Shown here piece by piece: positions 41,387 through 52,451 of a stretch of 64,000 nt of DNA. The stretch comes from Rubricoccus marinus (lineage in GTDB: Bacteria > Bacteroidota > Rhodothermia > Rhodothermales > Rubricoccaceae), in contig NZ_MQWB01000001.1 of assembly GCF_002257665.1 (NCBI RefSeq), positions 82,834 to 146,833 on the forward strand, written 5' to 3'. The notes below the pieces were generated by a model. It made no database searches and was not told where the DNA came from. It worked only from the letters and a program-made list of their open reading frames with translations. Position 1 is the first letter of the stretch. Every line of letters begins with the position of its first letter. The translations under genes and the position numbers were made by a program.

Positions 41387-44300
41387 ATGCTCCATTCGCT
41401 CTCGCGTCCCCTCTTCCTCGTTCTCGCCGTCGCCCTCGCGCTCTCCGGGTGCGCCGGCGGCTGCAGCGACCCGACCGAGATCCTACTCGCGAACGAGGGG
41501 CCGGAGTCCCTCGCCGCGCTCGCCGTGGAGACCGGGCCAAGGCCGAAAAGCGACACGCTGAGCGAAGCCCGCGCGACCGTGCAGGCCTCTGGCGGCGGCG
41601 CGTATTACTACGACGCGCTCGCGTACGCGCAGGACGACCCCGCGATGGGCCTGACCGTCGGCGGTGAGCGTGTGCTGGACGGGTGGAGCTGGTGGCTGGA
41701 CGTGGACTCCCTCGTGCTCGGCGCGCCCGACCGCCACCGGGGCGTCGCGCGGCCGGACTTCGCGGTCCGCGCCTACATGGAGCGCGACTCATCGGACTTT
41801 ATCGCGAGCCTGCTGAACAAGGTCAAGGGCGACGACCGCGCCCGCTTCGTGGAGCGCATCACGCTTCTGGACTCGCGCGATTCCACCGCAGCGCTGCTCG
41901 TCGAGGCCGTGGACTCGCTCGGCGTCGTGGCGTACCGGCCGGCCATCGCCTCTGGCGCGAGCGCCGACTCGGCGCGCGTCGTGGGCGAGTCGCTCGTGTT
42001 CTTCGCCGGCGGCACGTGGAACGCCGTGCGCGCGACGGGCGGCACGCCGCGCCTCCGCGACATCGCCACCGCGCCAGAGGCCGGGCGCGACGCCGCCAAC
42101 GTGCCCGGCGAGGTCAGCTTCAGCACGCCCGGCAAGGTCGTCGTAGCGACGGGCTCGTCGCCGGCCGCGGCCGATTCCCTCGCGGGGCTCGCGCTCCAAA
42201 ACGCCGACGCGCAGCGCCAGAGGCGCGCCGAGCGTCTCGCAGGCGTCGTGGAACGCGTGCCTCTGGCGACCGAGGACATCGAGTTCGACCGCGCCTTCCG
42301 GTGGGCCGCCGTCACTCTGGACATGCTGGTGGCGGAGGACTCCACGCGGCTGACCCTCGCGACCGGCCTCCCCGGCGCGCCTCCCCAGCCGGGGCTCTCC
42401 ACGATCTCAGCCACGCAAGCGCTCCTGGACCTCGGGCGCTGGGAAGAGGCGCGAAAGCTGCTCACCACCTTTGGAGACGCCCAGCTTTTCGACCGCCGCG
42501 CCGACCTCCTCGGCCGCGCCCCCAACGTGGTCACGGCTTCTGGCGAGGCCGAGTTCACGACCGCCGACGCGACGCCGCTGTTCCTCGCCGCCTCTGGCGA
42601 CTACGTCCGCGCGACCGGCGACCGCAGCCTCGTCACGGGCGGCAGCAACTTCTGGTTCAAGTCGGTCTTCGCCATGCGCGGCCTTTACGAGGCCGACTCC
42701 CGCAACGGCAACGCGCTGGACGCCAGAGGCTTTCTGGTCTCGCGTGACGGTCGGACAGCGTGGATGGAGACCGACCCCGCCGGGGGCGGATTCCAGCGCC
42801 GCGGCCCCACCGCCGAAGCTCAGGGCGCGCTCTACCGCGCGCTCGGGACCGTCCGCGAGTACGCCGAGATCATGGGCGTCGCCGGCCGCTCCAACACGCA
42901 GTGGTACGCCGATACGGCGCAGGTCCTCCAGGGACAGTTCCGCCAACGCTTCCTCTCGGATTCCGGCATCGCCGACCGCCTAGACGCCAGCGGCCAGCCA
43001 GCGGGCGGCGTTCGCCCAACGGGGCTCCTGGCGCTCAGCGCCTTCGACCTCCCCGCCGCGGACAAGGCACGCCTCGCCAGAGGCCTGGCGGAGCAGTTGG
43101 CCTACCCGTATGGCGTCGGAACGCTGCCGCAGTCGGACAGCCTGTTCCACCCCTTCTTGCGCGAGCGCGAGTTCTACCCCGAGGGCGCCGCGCGCTACGG
43201 CGGCGTGGTCAGCACGTGGCTCGCCGGGCCTCTGGCGCGGCTGATGGCCGAGACCGGCGGCGCCGAGCCCGCGTGGGAGCTGACCCAAGCACAGGCGCAG
43301 CTCGTGACCGGCCGCGGCGTCGTCGGCGCGATCCCGGAGTTTTTGGACGCGCACCCGCGGCAGGCCGCCGGGCAGGTCGGCGTGGGCGGTGCGCCGGTCC
43401 AGCCGTGGAGCGTGATCGAACTGGTGCGGACCGCGATGGAGGGCTTCGTGGGTGCGAGCTGGCCGGACGCGAGCACGCTCCAGGTGCAGCCGCGCCTCCC
43501 CGAATCCTGGGGCGAAACCACGACGCGCCTCCGCCTCGGCGATGGCGCCGTGGACCTCACGCTGCGGCAGAGCGGCAGCGAGGTCACCGCGACCGTCGCG
43601 CCCGAAGGCCGCTTCGCCGAAGGCGCCGTTCTCCGCCTCGTCGGCCCGGGCGGCGCCGTCCGCGTGCCTCTGGCGATGGCGCAGGGCGATACGGCATTCG
43701 TCGCGCGCGAGCCCTTCGAGGTCGAGATCAACGGCGCGAGCGCGTCCATCGCGGGCGAAGCCGCTGAGGTCGAGCCCGTTGACGCCGCGCCAGAGGCCTG
43801 GGAGGGCTTCGCCTTTATGCAGCCGGACCTCCGCGACGAGTACCCGGTCATGCGCGCCGTCGAGAACAAGCGGGACCTCTCGGGCGACCAGATCCTGCAG
43901 ACCAACATGAGCGCCCGCGTGATCGCCACGCAGACCGACCCCGACGGGGACGACTGGGGCTCGACGAACACCTTCACCTACCCCGAGGACATCGCGCCCG
44001 GCGTGCTGGACGTGACCTACCTCGAAGTCACCGAGGACGACTCCACGACCTACGTCCGCATCGAGTTCGCCACGCTCGAAGCGCTCGCCTCTGGCGCCTC
44101 ACCGACCATCGTTTCGGTCGCGTTCGACACCGAGGAGGGCGGCGAGCAACGCGTGGGCCGCAACTCCCTTTTCGACTTCCCCAACGGCGAGGGCTACGAG
44201 TACGTCGTCCACATCGGCGACGGCATCTCGATCGAGAACGCCAGAGGTCAGGGCCTCGGCGCGCTCCCCGGCGGCGGCGCCAGCGGCTTCGACCCCGCCG

Positions 44301-44515
44301 CGGGCACGCTGGAGTTCTCCATTCCGCACTTCGTCATGCCCGCACTCGGGCGCGGCGCGAAGGTCGTCGTGCTCGTCGGCCCCCGCGCGTCGGGCTCCGG
44401 CCTCGGCGAGTTCCGCGACGTGCTCCGCGACGCCTCTGGCGACAGCGGCGGCGGCAAGGTGGACGACCGCGCCCCCAACGTCTACGACTTCATCGTCGGC
44501 CGCGTCACCCGATAA
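41387..44515 (+). CDS. Lipoprotein debranching-type glucosidase with glucodextranase C-module
   Basis: This 1,042-residue lipoprotein (lipobox ALSGC, Cys 22) has three parts. An N-terminal beta region (about 25-270) is followed by an alpha/alpha-barrel like glycogen-debranching amylo-1,6-glucosidases (about 270-720, with LGRWEEARKLLTTFG and GGSNFWFKSVFAMRG). The C-terminal module is like the glucodextranase/pullulanase surface-binding domain (DPDGDDWGSTNTFTYP onward, about 800-1042). It would remove alpha-1,6 branches at the membrane so that linear chains reach MalE. The gene sits between malF and malG, an unusual order. Exact catalytic acids could not be assigned with confidence, so the activity is inference from fold and context. 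Confidence 0.72.
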   Translation: MLHSLSRPLFLVLAVALALSGCAGGCSDPTEILLANEGPESLAALAVETGPRPKSDTLSEARATVQASGGGAYYYDALAYAQDDPAMGLTVGGERVLDGWSWWLDVDSLVLGAPDRHRGVARPDFAVRAYMERDSSDFIASLLNKVKGDDRARFVERITLLDSRDSTAALLVEAVDSLGVVAYRPAIASGASADSARVVGESLVFFAGGTWNAVRATGGTPRLRDIATAPEAGRDAANVPGEVSFSTPGKVVVATGSSPAAADSLAGLALQNADAQRQRRAERLAGVVERVPLATEDIEFDRAFRWAAVTLDMLVAEDSTRLTLATGLPGAPPQPGLSTISATQALLDLGRWEEARKLLTTFGDAQLFDRRADLLGRAPNVVTASGEAEFTTADATPLFLAASGDYVRATGDRSLVTGGSNFWFKSVFAMRGLYEADSRNGNALDARGFLVSRDGRTAWMETDPAGGGFQRRGPTAEAQGALYRALGTVREYAEIMGVAGRSNTQWYADTAQVLQGQFRQRFLSDSGIADRLDASGQPAGGVRPTGLLALSAFDLPAADKARLARGLAEQLAYPYGVGTLPQSDSLFHPFLREREFYPEGAARYGGVVSTWLAGPLARLMAETGGAEPAWELTQAQAQLVTGRGVVGAIPEFLDAHPRQAAGQVGVGGAPVQPWSVIELVRTAMEGFVGASWPDASTLQVQPRLPESWGETTTRLRLGDGAVDLTLRQSGSEVTATVAPEGRFAEGAVLRLVGPGGAVRVPLAMAQGDTAFVAREPFEVEINGASASIAGEAAEVEPVDAAPEAWEGFAFMQPDLRDEYPVMRAVENKRDLSGDQILQTNMSARVIATQTDPDGDDWGSTNTFTYPEDIAPGVLDVTYLEVTEDDSTTYVRIEFATLEALASGASPTIVSVAFDTEEGGEQRVGRNSLFDFPNGEGYEYVVHIGDGISIENARGQGLGALPGGGASGFDPAAGTLEFSIPHFVMPALGRGAKVVVLVGPRASGSGLGEFRDVLRDASGDSGGGKVDDRAPNVYDFIVGRVTR

Positions 44516-44522
44516 GCGCGCC

Positions 44523-44540
44523 GCCTCTGGCGCCAGAGGC
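44523..44540. repeat. Iterated-motif palindrome before malG
   Basis: An exact GCCTCTGGCGCCAGAGGC lies in the 37-base gap between the debranching-type gene and malG. Confidence 0.75.
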
Positions 44541-44552
44541 CCGCACCCGAAC

Positions 44553-45386
44553 ATGGACACCAAACGACTCCTCAGCCGCCTCTCGTCGTACGCCGTGCTG
44601 GCGCTGTTCGCCTTTATCGCGGTCTACCCCGTGACGCGCATCCTGACGATCTCGATGCGGCCGGGGGACCAGTTGCTCAGCAAGTCGCTCGCGCTCATCC
44701 CCGAGGGCGCCTCGCTTGAGAACTACCGCGTGCTGCTCACCGAGACGGACTTCCTCCGCTGGTTGGGCAACAGCCTGCTCGTCTCCATCGTGGTGACCAT
44801 CACGGGCGTCGCCCTCGCGAGCACGGCGGGTTACGCGCTTAGCCGCCACCGCTTCCGCGGCCGCAAGGCGGCGCTGAGCGGCATCCTGGTCACGCAGATG
44901 TTTCCGGCCACGATGCTGCTCCTGCCGCTCTACATCGTGCTGATCCAACTCGGGCTTATCAATTCGTACCTCGGCATCGTCGTCATCTACACCGCGACGG
45001 CGCTGCCGTTTTGCGTGTGGCAGATGAAGGGCTACTACGACACGATCCCCGCGAGCCTGGAGGAAGCCGCCCGCATCGACGGCGCGACGCCGTGGCAGGC
45101 GTTCTACAAAGTGATCCTGCCTCTGGCGGCGCCCGCGCTCGTCATCACGGCGCTGTTCTCGTTTATGAGCGCTTGGAACGAGTACGTCGTCGCGGCGGTG
45201 GTTTTGCAGGACACCGAGCTGTTCACGCTCCCCGTCGGCCTCAAGGGCTTTCAGGCATCCATGGCGACGCAGTGGGGGCTGTACGCGGCGGGCTCGCTGC
45301 TCGTCTCCATCCCGGTCGTGGTTCTGTTTCTGGTCCTGAGCCGCTACCTCATCTCCGGCCTCACGCTGGGCGCGGTGAAGGGGTAG
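44553..45386 (+). CDS. malG: Maltodextrin ABC permease MalG
   Basis: This 277-residue permease has six hydrophobic helices and the EAA loop (EEAARIDGATPWQAFYKVIL, about residues 170-189). Typical MalG landmarks are FPATMLLLPLYIV, and FMSAWNEYVVAAVVL near the C-terminus. It pairs with MalF to form the membrane channel. It is separated from malF by the 3.1-kb debranching-type gene. The end LISGLTLGAVKG is the usual MalG tail. The stop is followed by a GCCTCTGACGCCAGAGGT inverted repeat that also serves the convergent glycosyltransferase gene. Confidence 0.93.
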   Translation: MDTKRLLSRLSSYAVLALFAFIAVYPVTRILTISMRPGDQLLSKSLALIPEGASLENYRVLLTETDFLRWLGNSLLVSIVVTITGVALASTAGYALSRHRFRGRKAALSGILVTQMFPATMLLLPLYIVLIQLGLINSYLGIVVIYTATALPFCVWQMKGYYDTIPASLEEAARIDGATPWQAFYKVILPLAAPALVITALFSFMSAWNEYVVAAVVLQDTELFTLPVGLKGFQASMATQWGLYAAGSLLVSIPVVVLFLVLSRYLISGLTLGAVKG

Positions 45387-45408
45387 CCTCTGACGCCAGA
45401 GGTTGGCT

Positions 45409-46572
45409 CTACCACCGCTTCGGCGTAGGGAGCACTCCGAGAACGGCCGCGACGGCGTGGTAGCCCGCCAGCATCGCGTCGAGAACGGGATGCCAGAGGC
45501 GCACGTCGGCTTCTGCGCCGAGGAGGTCCCAAGCCGTGCTGAGCACGCCGCGCTGCAGCACCGTCCGCGCGGCCAACAGCCCCCAGCCCCACGGCACGCC
45601 GAACGCGACGTGCAAGAGCGGCGCCCCGATCCACAGGATCAACCCGGAGATCTGCATCGCACCCAGTGCCGCGAGCAGGCGCGATGGGTAGTGCGCTCCG
45701 GCCGCCGCGTGGCGCCGCCTCTGGCGCCAGAATCTCGGCCACGTAGCGGGCGCCGCGCTCGGCACGAAGGCCTCTGGCGCCGTCACGTAGCGGACCTCGG
45801 CGCCCGCGCGCGCGGCGTCCTGCACGAAGAGGTCGTCATCGCCGCCCAGAGAGAGCGCGTGGGGCGCGAAGCCTCCCAATTCCCGCCAGAGGCCGCGCGG
45901 GTAGGACAGGTTGCGCCCGACCGCGTGCCACGCCTTCCCGTGCCCGATGGCACCGATGCTCAGCGCGGCCGTCAGCGCCGTCTCATACCGCACAAACCGG
46001 CCCAGCCACCCCGAGCCCGCCAGAGGCCCGTAGCCGACGAGGACGGCCTCTGGCGCGGCCTCTGCAAAGCGCGCAAGCGCGGCGAGCCACCCCGGCGGCG
46101 GGCGGCAGTCGGCGTCGGTAAACGCGAGGCGGTCGTGTGAGGCGGCTTGGATGCCGCGGGTGAGCGCGTTCTTCTTCGGCGGCAGCGGAATCGCGGCCTC
46201 TGGCGCCAGGGGCTCGGGCAGGGCAGGCGCCGAGGTCGGCGCATCGCCAGAGGAGATATGGACGAGCCGCAGCGGGACGGGGAAGCCCGCCTGCCTCTGG
46301 CGCACGAGGTCGGCTGTCGCGTCGGTCGAGCGGTCGTCCACGAGGACGACCTCGAAGGGGCGGTGCGTCTGCGCTGCCAGAGCGTCCAGTAGCGCGCCGA
46401 TGTTCGCCGCCTCGTCGTGCGCCGCCACGACGACCGAGAGCGCCACGCCAGAAGCCTCTGGCGACGCTGGAGAGCCCAGGTCTCGCACGCGGTTCAGCCC
46501 CACGCTTACCCACGCCCAGCCGGCGGCCTGGACGACAAAGGCGAGCACGAGGGCGATGAGGAGCGCGGTCAC
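45409..46572 (-). CDS. Membrane glycosyltransferase family 2
   Basis: This 387-residue protein has an N-terminal membrane helix (1-20) and a GT-A domain: LSVVVAAHDEAANI, VVLVDDRSTDAT and the metal-binding-like DADCRPP. A GGDDDLFVQDAARAG motif follows, and C-terminal helices (about 290-340) anchor it. It probably transfers a sugar to a lipid or surface polymer from a nucleotide-sugar donor in the cytoplasm; acceptor unknown. The GTG at 46572 is preferred because the upstream extension is encoded by the iterated motif. It converges with malG and diverges from the phosphatidyltransferase gene. PEASG and PLAPEA insertions occur in linkers. Confidence 0.82.
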   Translation of the reverse strand: MTALLIALVLAFVVQAAGWAWVSVGLNRVRDLGSPASPEASGVALSVVVAAHDEAANIGALLDALAAQTHRPFEVVLVDDRSTDATADLVRQRQAGFPVPLRLVHISSGDAPTSAPALPEPLAPEAAIPLPPKKNALTRGIQAASHDRLAFTDADCRPPPGWLAALARFAEAAPEAVLVGYGPLAGSGWLGRFVRYETALTAALSIGAIGHGKAWHAVGRNLSYPRGLWRELGGFAPHALSLGGDDDLFVQDAARAGAEVRYVTAPEAFVPSAAPATWPRFWRQRRRHAAAGAHYPSRLLAALGAMQISGLILWIGAPLLHVAFGVPWGWGLLAARTVLQRGVLSTAWDLLGAEADVRLWHPVLDAMLAGYHAVAAVLGVLPTPKRW

Positions 46573-46660
46573 GGACCGATGGTACCGACGTGCGGGCGCC
46601 AGAGGCACGCCCTCACGGCATCTCCCGCTGGCGCCGGGGGCGAAACCCCGCGGTGCCGCC

Positions 46661-46668
46661 TACCTTCG
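46661..46668 (+). promoter_or_regulatory. Promoter box abutting phosphatidyltransferase start
   Basis: TACCTTCG, a TAnnTTTG-like element, has its first T 11 bases before the ATG at 46672, implying a leaderless message. Confidence 0.5.
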
Positions 46669-46671
46669 GCC

Positions 46672-47319
46672 ATGCCCACGCCCGTCCGCCCGTCCCAGGC
46701 GCCCGTCATCGGCTTCCCCGACATGGGGCAGTTCTGGACAGCCGCCAACCTGCTCAGCCTCTCGCGGGCGATCCTCGTGGTCCCCATCGCGTGGCTGGTC
46801 TACCGCGGCGGGCCGATCGGGCCCATGTTCGGCCTGATCGGCCTGGCCATCGCGACGGACTGGTTCGACGGCAAGGTGGCGCGCTGGCAGGGACAGGTCT
46901 CGGAATGGGGCAAGGTGCTGGACGCGACCGCCGATAAGCTGGCCGCGGCCGCGGTCACGCTCGCGCTCCTCACGCGACCCGAAACCGCCGGGCCGAACCT
47001 CCCGCTGTGGTTCGTGCTCCTCGCCATCACGCGCGACGCGCTCCTGGCGCTCGGAGGCCTAATCCAGACGCGCCGCCTGGGCCACTTCACGTCCAGCCTG
47101 TGGAGCGGAAAAATCGCCGTCACGGCGCTTGCGCTCACCGTTGTCGCCGCGCTTCTCGCCTCGCCAGAGGCCGTTCTGGAGGCGCTCATCTGGTTTACGG
47201 CGGCCGTGATGGTCTACTCCATCGTGGAGTACACAGTCCGTTTCCGCGCGATCCTGCGCTACGGGCCGGACGCGCTGGAGTCGGACGGGAACGCGCTGCG
47301 GCGCGAGGGCGAGCGGTAA
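46672..47319 (+). CDS. CDP-alcohol phosphatidyltransferase
   Basis: This 215-residue membrane enzyme has the family signature DGKVARWQGQVSEWGKVLD, followed by ATADK, within about residues 61-84. It moves a phosphatidyl group from CDP-diacylglycerol to an alcohol such as glycerol-3-phosphate or inositol phosphate. About five or six hydrophobic helices are visible. PgsA-like phosphatidylglycerophosphate synthase is the likeliest member, but the alcohol acceptor cannot be read with certainty. The N-terminal TAANLLSLSRAILVVPIAW segment is typical. Confidence 0.85.
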   Translation: MPTPVRPSQAPVIGFPDMGQFWTAANLLSLSRAILVVPIAWLVYRGGPIGPMFGLIGLAIATDWFDGKVARWQGQVSEWGKVLDATADKLAAAAVTLALLTRPETAGPNLPLWFVLLAITRDALLALGGLIQTRRLGHFTSSLWSGKIAVTALALTVVAALLASPEAVLEALIWFTAAVMVYSIVEYTVRFRAILRYGPDALESDGNALRREGER

Positions 47320-47391
47320 TGCGCCCCTGGCGCGGCGGCTCCCTCTGCGGGGACTTGGACTGCGGCGGGCATCGGTGGTAGATCCGGCCGG

Positions 47392-47409
47392 GCCTCTGGC
47401 GCCAGAGGC
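47392..47409. repeat. Iterated-motif palindrome
   Basis: An exact GCCTCTGGCGCCAGAGGC lies about 70 bases after the phosphatidyltransferase stop and may end its transcript. Confidence 0.7.
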
Positions 47410-47587
47410 CGGCTCTGGCGGTCGCGCCTGATGCTTGGGAGCGGCGCACACCCGCAAGAGGCGGAACCCCCACGCGACCGTCCGGCAGGCCATTTGCGAG
47501 AAGGGAGGGGGACCCCCGAGAGTGCCGCTCACGCGCGTGCGTGCGCGGTGCCCGTTCCCTTTTCGCGCTGCCCGGTTCCAATCCTCC

Positions 47588-50104
<2,517 letters not shown>

Positions 50105-50247
50105 CCCGTCTCGGAGCGATACGACGGCGTTTCACTTCGGGACGGTGTCGTATTTGCGTATACAAGGCCACGGCCAGAGCGCGTTTGGCGCCAGAGGCCG
50201 GGTGCTTGCCAAACTCCTGGCAGTTCCCGCCGATACACACTCTGGCT

Positions 50248-50517
50248 ATGCAGACCGCCCGCCGCTCCTCCATCGTCCGCCGCTCCGTCGTGACCGCTTC
50301 CAATCTCCAACTCCACCACCGAGGCTTCGCGCTGCGGCTGGAGCAGGCGCAGGACGGCTCGGACCGCTACTCGTTCTCCATCGAGAGCCGGGGGTACACG
50401 CTGCACACGTCGGCCTCTGACTTCCGCACGGCGCAGTCCGCCGAGCGCGCCGCCCGCGTCTTCGTCGATGACGCCCTCGGCGGCTACGAGCGCGCCACGC
50501 GCGCCCTGGACGCGTAA
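50248..50517 (+). CDS. Small hypothetical protein
   Basis: This 89-residue protein starts at ATG 50248. It has a basic N-terminus (RRSSIVRRSVV), two beta-rich stretches (FALRLEQAQ and YSFSIESRGYTLHTS) and a C-terminal helix. There is no signal peptide or known motif. Codon use and the absence of motif copies are compatible with a real gene. It follows the hybrid kinase but is separated by 143 bases. Function unknown. Confidence 0.55.
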   Translation: MQTARRSSIVRRSVVTASNLQLHHRGFALRLEQAQDGSDRYSFSIESRGYTLHTSASDFRTAQSAERAARVFVDDALGGYERATRALDA

Positions 50518-50623
50518 ACACCACTTCCCGGACGTCGCTGCTGACCCGCAGCCGGACCGTGGCGTGGTGGGGCGTGGGCTGAGCCCGCGTTCACGCTCGG
50601 CCTCTGGCTGCCCCTGGGATTCT

Positions 50624-50652
50624 GAGCCCTCGGCCTGTTTGGCCGGGGGCTC
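50624..50652 (+). terminator. Hairpin terminator candidate
   Basis: GAGCCCTCGGCC and GGCCGGGGGCTC flank a TGTTT loop, a 12-pair stem with one G-T pair. The T-run after it is weak (GTGCGTTTGCG). It lies between convergent small genes. Confidence 0.55.
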
Positions 50653-50698
50653 GGTGCGTTTGCGCCTCTGGCGAGAACGCCAGCGAAAAGGTGCCCCC

Positions 50699-50716
50699 GC
50701 CTCTGGCGCCAGAGGC
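50699..50716. repeat. Iterated-motif palindrome at DUF2795 gene end
   Basis: An exact GCCTCTGGCGCCAGAGGC touches the stop codon of the DUF2795 gene and may act as its terminator. Confidence 0.75.
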
Positions 50717-50937
50717 TACTCGTCGTCCTCGAAGTAGAAGTCCTCGTTCTGCGTCGGGTAGTCCGGCCAGACCTCCTCGATGTTCTCGTACGGCTCGCCG
50801 TCGTCCTCCATCTCCTCCAGGTTCTGGATGACCTCGTAAGGGGCGCCGGTACGGTCGGCGTAGTCGATCAGTTCGTCCTTGGTGGCAGGCCAGGGCGCGT
50901 CTTCGAGAGTCGCCGCGAATTCGAGCGTCCAGTACAT
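50716..50937 (-). CDS. DUF2795-type small acidic protein
   Basis: This 73-residue acidic protein matches DUF2795 proteins, which share the pattern WPATKDELIDYADRTGAPYEVIQNLEE. These are small cytoplasmic proteins of unknown role. The C-terminal half is very acidic (EEMEDDGEPYENIEE and the end EDDE). The ATG at 50937 is the only credible start. It stands alone between convergent and co-directional neighbours. Confidence 0.8.
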   Translation of the reverse strand: MYWTLEFAATLEDAPWPATKDELIDYADRTGAPYEVIQNLEEMEDDGEPYENIEEVWPDYPTQNEDFYFEDDE

Positions 50938-51112
50938 GTCAGGCGGGGAGAGAGGGGCCCGGAGCGGGCCGAGAGAGGTCGGAATCAGGGCCGCACGATA
51001 GGACGGCCCAGACCAAAAAGCAACGGGGGCGCGGATTTGCAGCGCACCTCACGAAAAACGGGCGGCCCCGCCGTGGAGACCGCCCGCCAGAGGCCGTGTG
51101 CGGGCCGCGAGC

Positions 51113-52093
51113 CTAGTCGAACGAGACGGTCTGCGTGCGCGCCGCTTCCAGGAGCTCCTGGTACTCGCGCGGGCTCACGCCGGGCACGAACGTCGTCACC
51201 GGGTTGATCGGCGTGCGCTCCTCGTTGAGCAGGCGCACCTCGTAGTGGAGGTGGGGCGCCGTGGAGAGGCCCGTGTTGCCGCTGTACGCCACCGTCTGAC
51301 CACGGCGGACGCTGGAGCCGACCTGGATGCCAGGGGCCACACGCGAGAGGTGGGCGTAGCGTGTGAGCTTGCCCGCGAGCGGGTGGTCGATCTCGATGAC
51401 GGTTCCGTAGCCGCCCTTCGCGCCGATAAAGCTCACGACGCCGTCGCCAGCGGCGTAGAGGTCCGTCCCGACAGGCGTCGGGAAGTCCACGCCGGCGTGC
51501 ATCCGCGTGGTGTGCAGGATGGGGTGGTAGCGCATGCCAAAGCCACTCGTAAGCCGCGCGTTCTTGAGCGGCAAGATGGCGGGCTGCTGGCGCAGAACGG
51601 CGTCGCGGGAGGTCGCGAGCTCCTTCAGCTCGTCGTAGGAGCGGTTCTGAAGCTCCATCTGGCGTTCCAGCCGTCCGATGGTCGCGCTCGTCGTCTTGAG
51701 GAGCTGCGCGGTGGGCGTGGAGTAGTGGACGAGGTCCTCGCGCTCCGAGCCGCCGACGCCCATCTTGAACTCGTCCTCGGAGATGGGCTCCGCGTTGAGG
51801 ACCGTGCGGTAGAGCTCGCGGTCGGTTTCGGAGAGCTCTTCGAGCTGGTCCGAGAAGGCGACGAGACGGGTGCTCGTCTCTTCCAACTCGCCCTGGAGCG
51901 CGCGGATCTCCTCGCGCTGCGCCACTTCAACGGGCGAGGTCACGAACTGGGCCATCACGCCGACACCGACGGCGGCCAGGACGAGCGCGAGCGACGCGAT
52001 GGCGCCGAGCTTCAGCCAGAGCCCCTTGCGGCTCGGCTCGACCTCCACAAAGGAGCAGGACTCGTGATCGTAGTAGTAGAAGCTGTTGGGCAT
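51113..52093 (-). CDS. Membrane-anchored M23 peptidoglycan peptidase
   Basis: This 326-residue protein has a short cytoplasmic N-terminus, one membrane helix (about 27-50) and a coiled coil (about 60-180). A LytM/M23 zinc-peptidase domain follows with HAGVDFPTP, a GYGTVIEIDH strand and HLHYEVR as metal ligands. M23 enzymes cut peptide cross-links, and similar proteins shape cells or support division. The N-terminus MPNSFYYYDHESCSF is shared by Bacteroidota-type M23 homologues. The gene has a strong promoter at 52296-52324 and a structured leader of about 195 bases. Zinc ligands appear intact, so it is likely an active enzyme. Confidence 0.9.
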   Translation of the reverse strand: MPNSFYYYDHESCSFVEVEPSRKGLWLKLGAIASLALVLAAVGVGVMAQFVTSPVEVAQREEIRALQGELEETSTRLVAFSDQLEELSETDRELYRTVLNAEPISEDEFKMGVGGSEREDLVHYSTPTAQLLKTTSATIGRLERQMELQNRSYDELKELATSRDAVLRQQPAILPLKNARLTSGFGMRYHPILHTTRMHAGVDFPTPVGTDLYAAGDGVVSFIGAKGGYGTVIEIDHPLAGKLTRYAHLSRVAPGIQVGSSVRRGQTVAYSGNTGLSTAPHLHYEVRLLNEERTPINPVTTFVPGVSPREYQELLEAARTQTVSFD

Positions 52094-52130
52094 AGGGCGG
52101 GGCTGGCGCTAGGAGGAAGCGAGGGCCACC

Positions 52131-52172
52131 GTCTTGAGGACCGGGCTGCGTACCCGGGCCGGTCCTGAAGAC
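52131..52172 (-). promoter_or_regulatory. Long hairpin in M23 gene leader
   Basis: GTCTT and AAGAC, then AGGACCGG and CCGGTCCT, can pair around a 13-base loop, with one bulged position. It lies about 40 bases before the start codon. I do not recognise a known riboswitch. Confidence 0.45.
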
Positions 52173-52295
52173 GAGGGCCGCCTGTTCACCCACCCGAACA
52201 AAGGCCGCGCCAGCGTGGGCTCGGCCGCGTCATGCTGCGCAGAGACGGCCCGGAGGCCTCGCTACGCGTGGTGGGAGCACATTCGCGGGGCCCCA

Positions 52296-52324
52296 AATGT
52301 ATCAGGGAGTCCCCTAGGTGTCAA
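52296..52324 (-). promoter_or_regulatory. Promoter of M23 gene
   Basis: On the minus strand TTGACA, 17 bases and TACATT are followed by TG, so the -10 also matches TAnnTTTG. The predicted leader is about 195 bases. Confidence 0.75.
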
Positions 52325-52420
52325 CGTCGCGCCATCCCTCCTCCGATTCCTCTCCTAACCATTTCATTTCGTAGCCAGTCGGAGCGGATCGAAACGCTCC
52401 CCGTGGACCACGTCTTCCGG

Positions 52421-52438
52421 CGCCAGAGGCCTCTGGCG
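52421..52438. repeat. Inverse palindrome after hprK
   Basis: An exact CGCCAGAGGCCTCTGGCG lies 13 bases after the hprK stop, in a terminator-like position. Confidence 0.75.
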
Positions 52439-52451
52439 GAGGGTGAGACCC

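Larger units (their letters stand above)
52094..52451. other. Promoter and leader region of the M23 gene
   Basis: No gene is visible. The minus-strand leader (about 52093-52290) contains a long hairpin at 52131-52172. The segment upstream of the promoter holds an inverse palindrome of the iterated motif at 52421-52438, next to the hprK stop. Confidence 0.6.
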
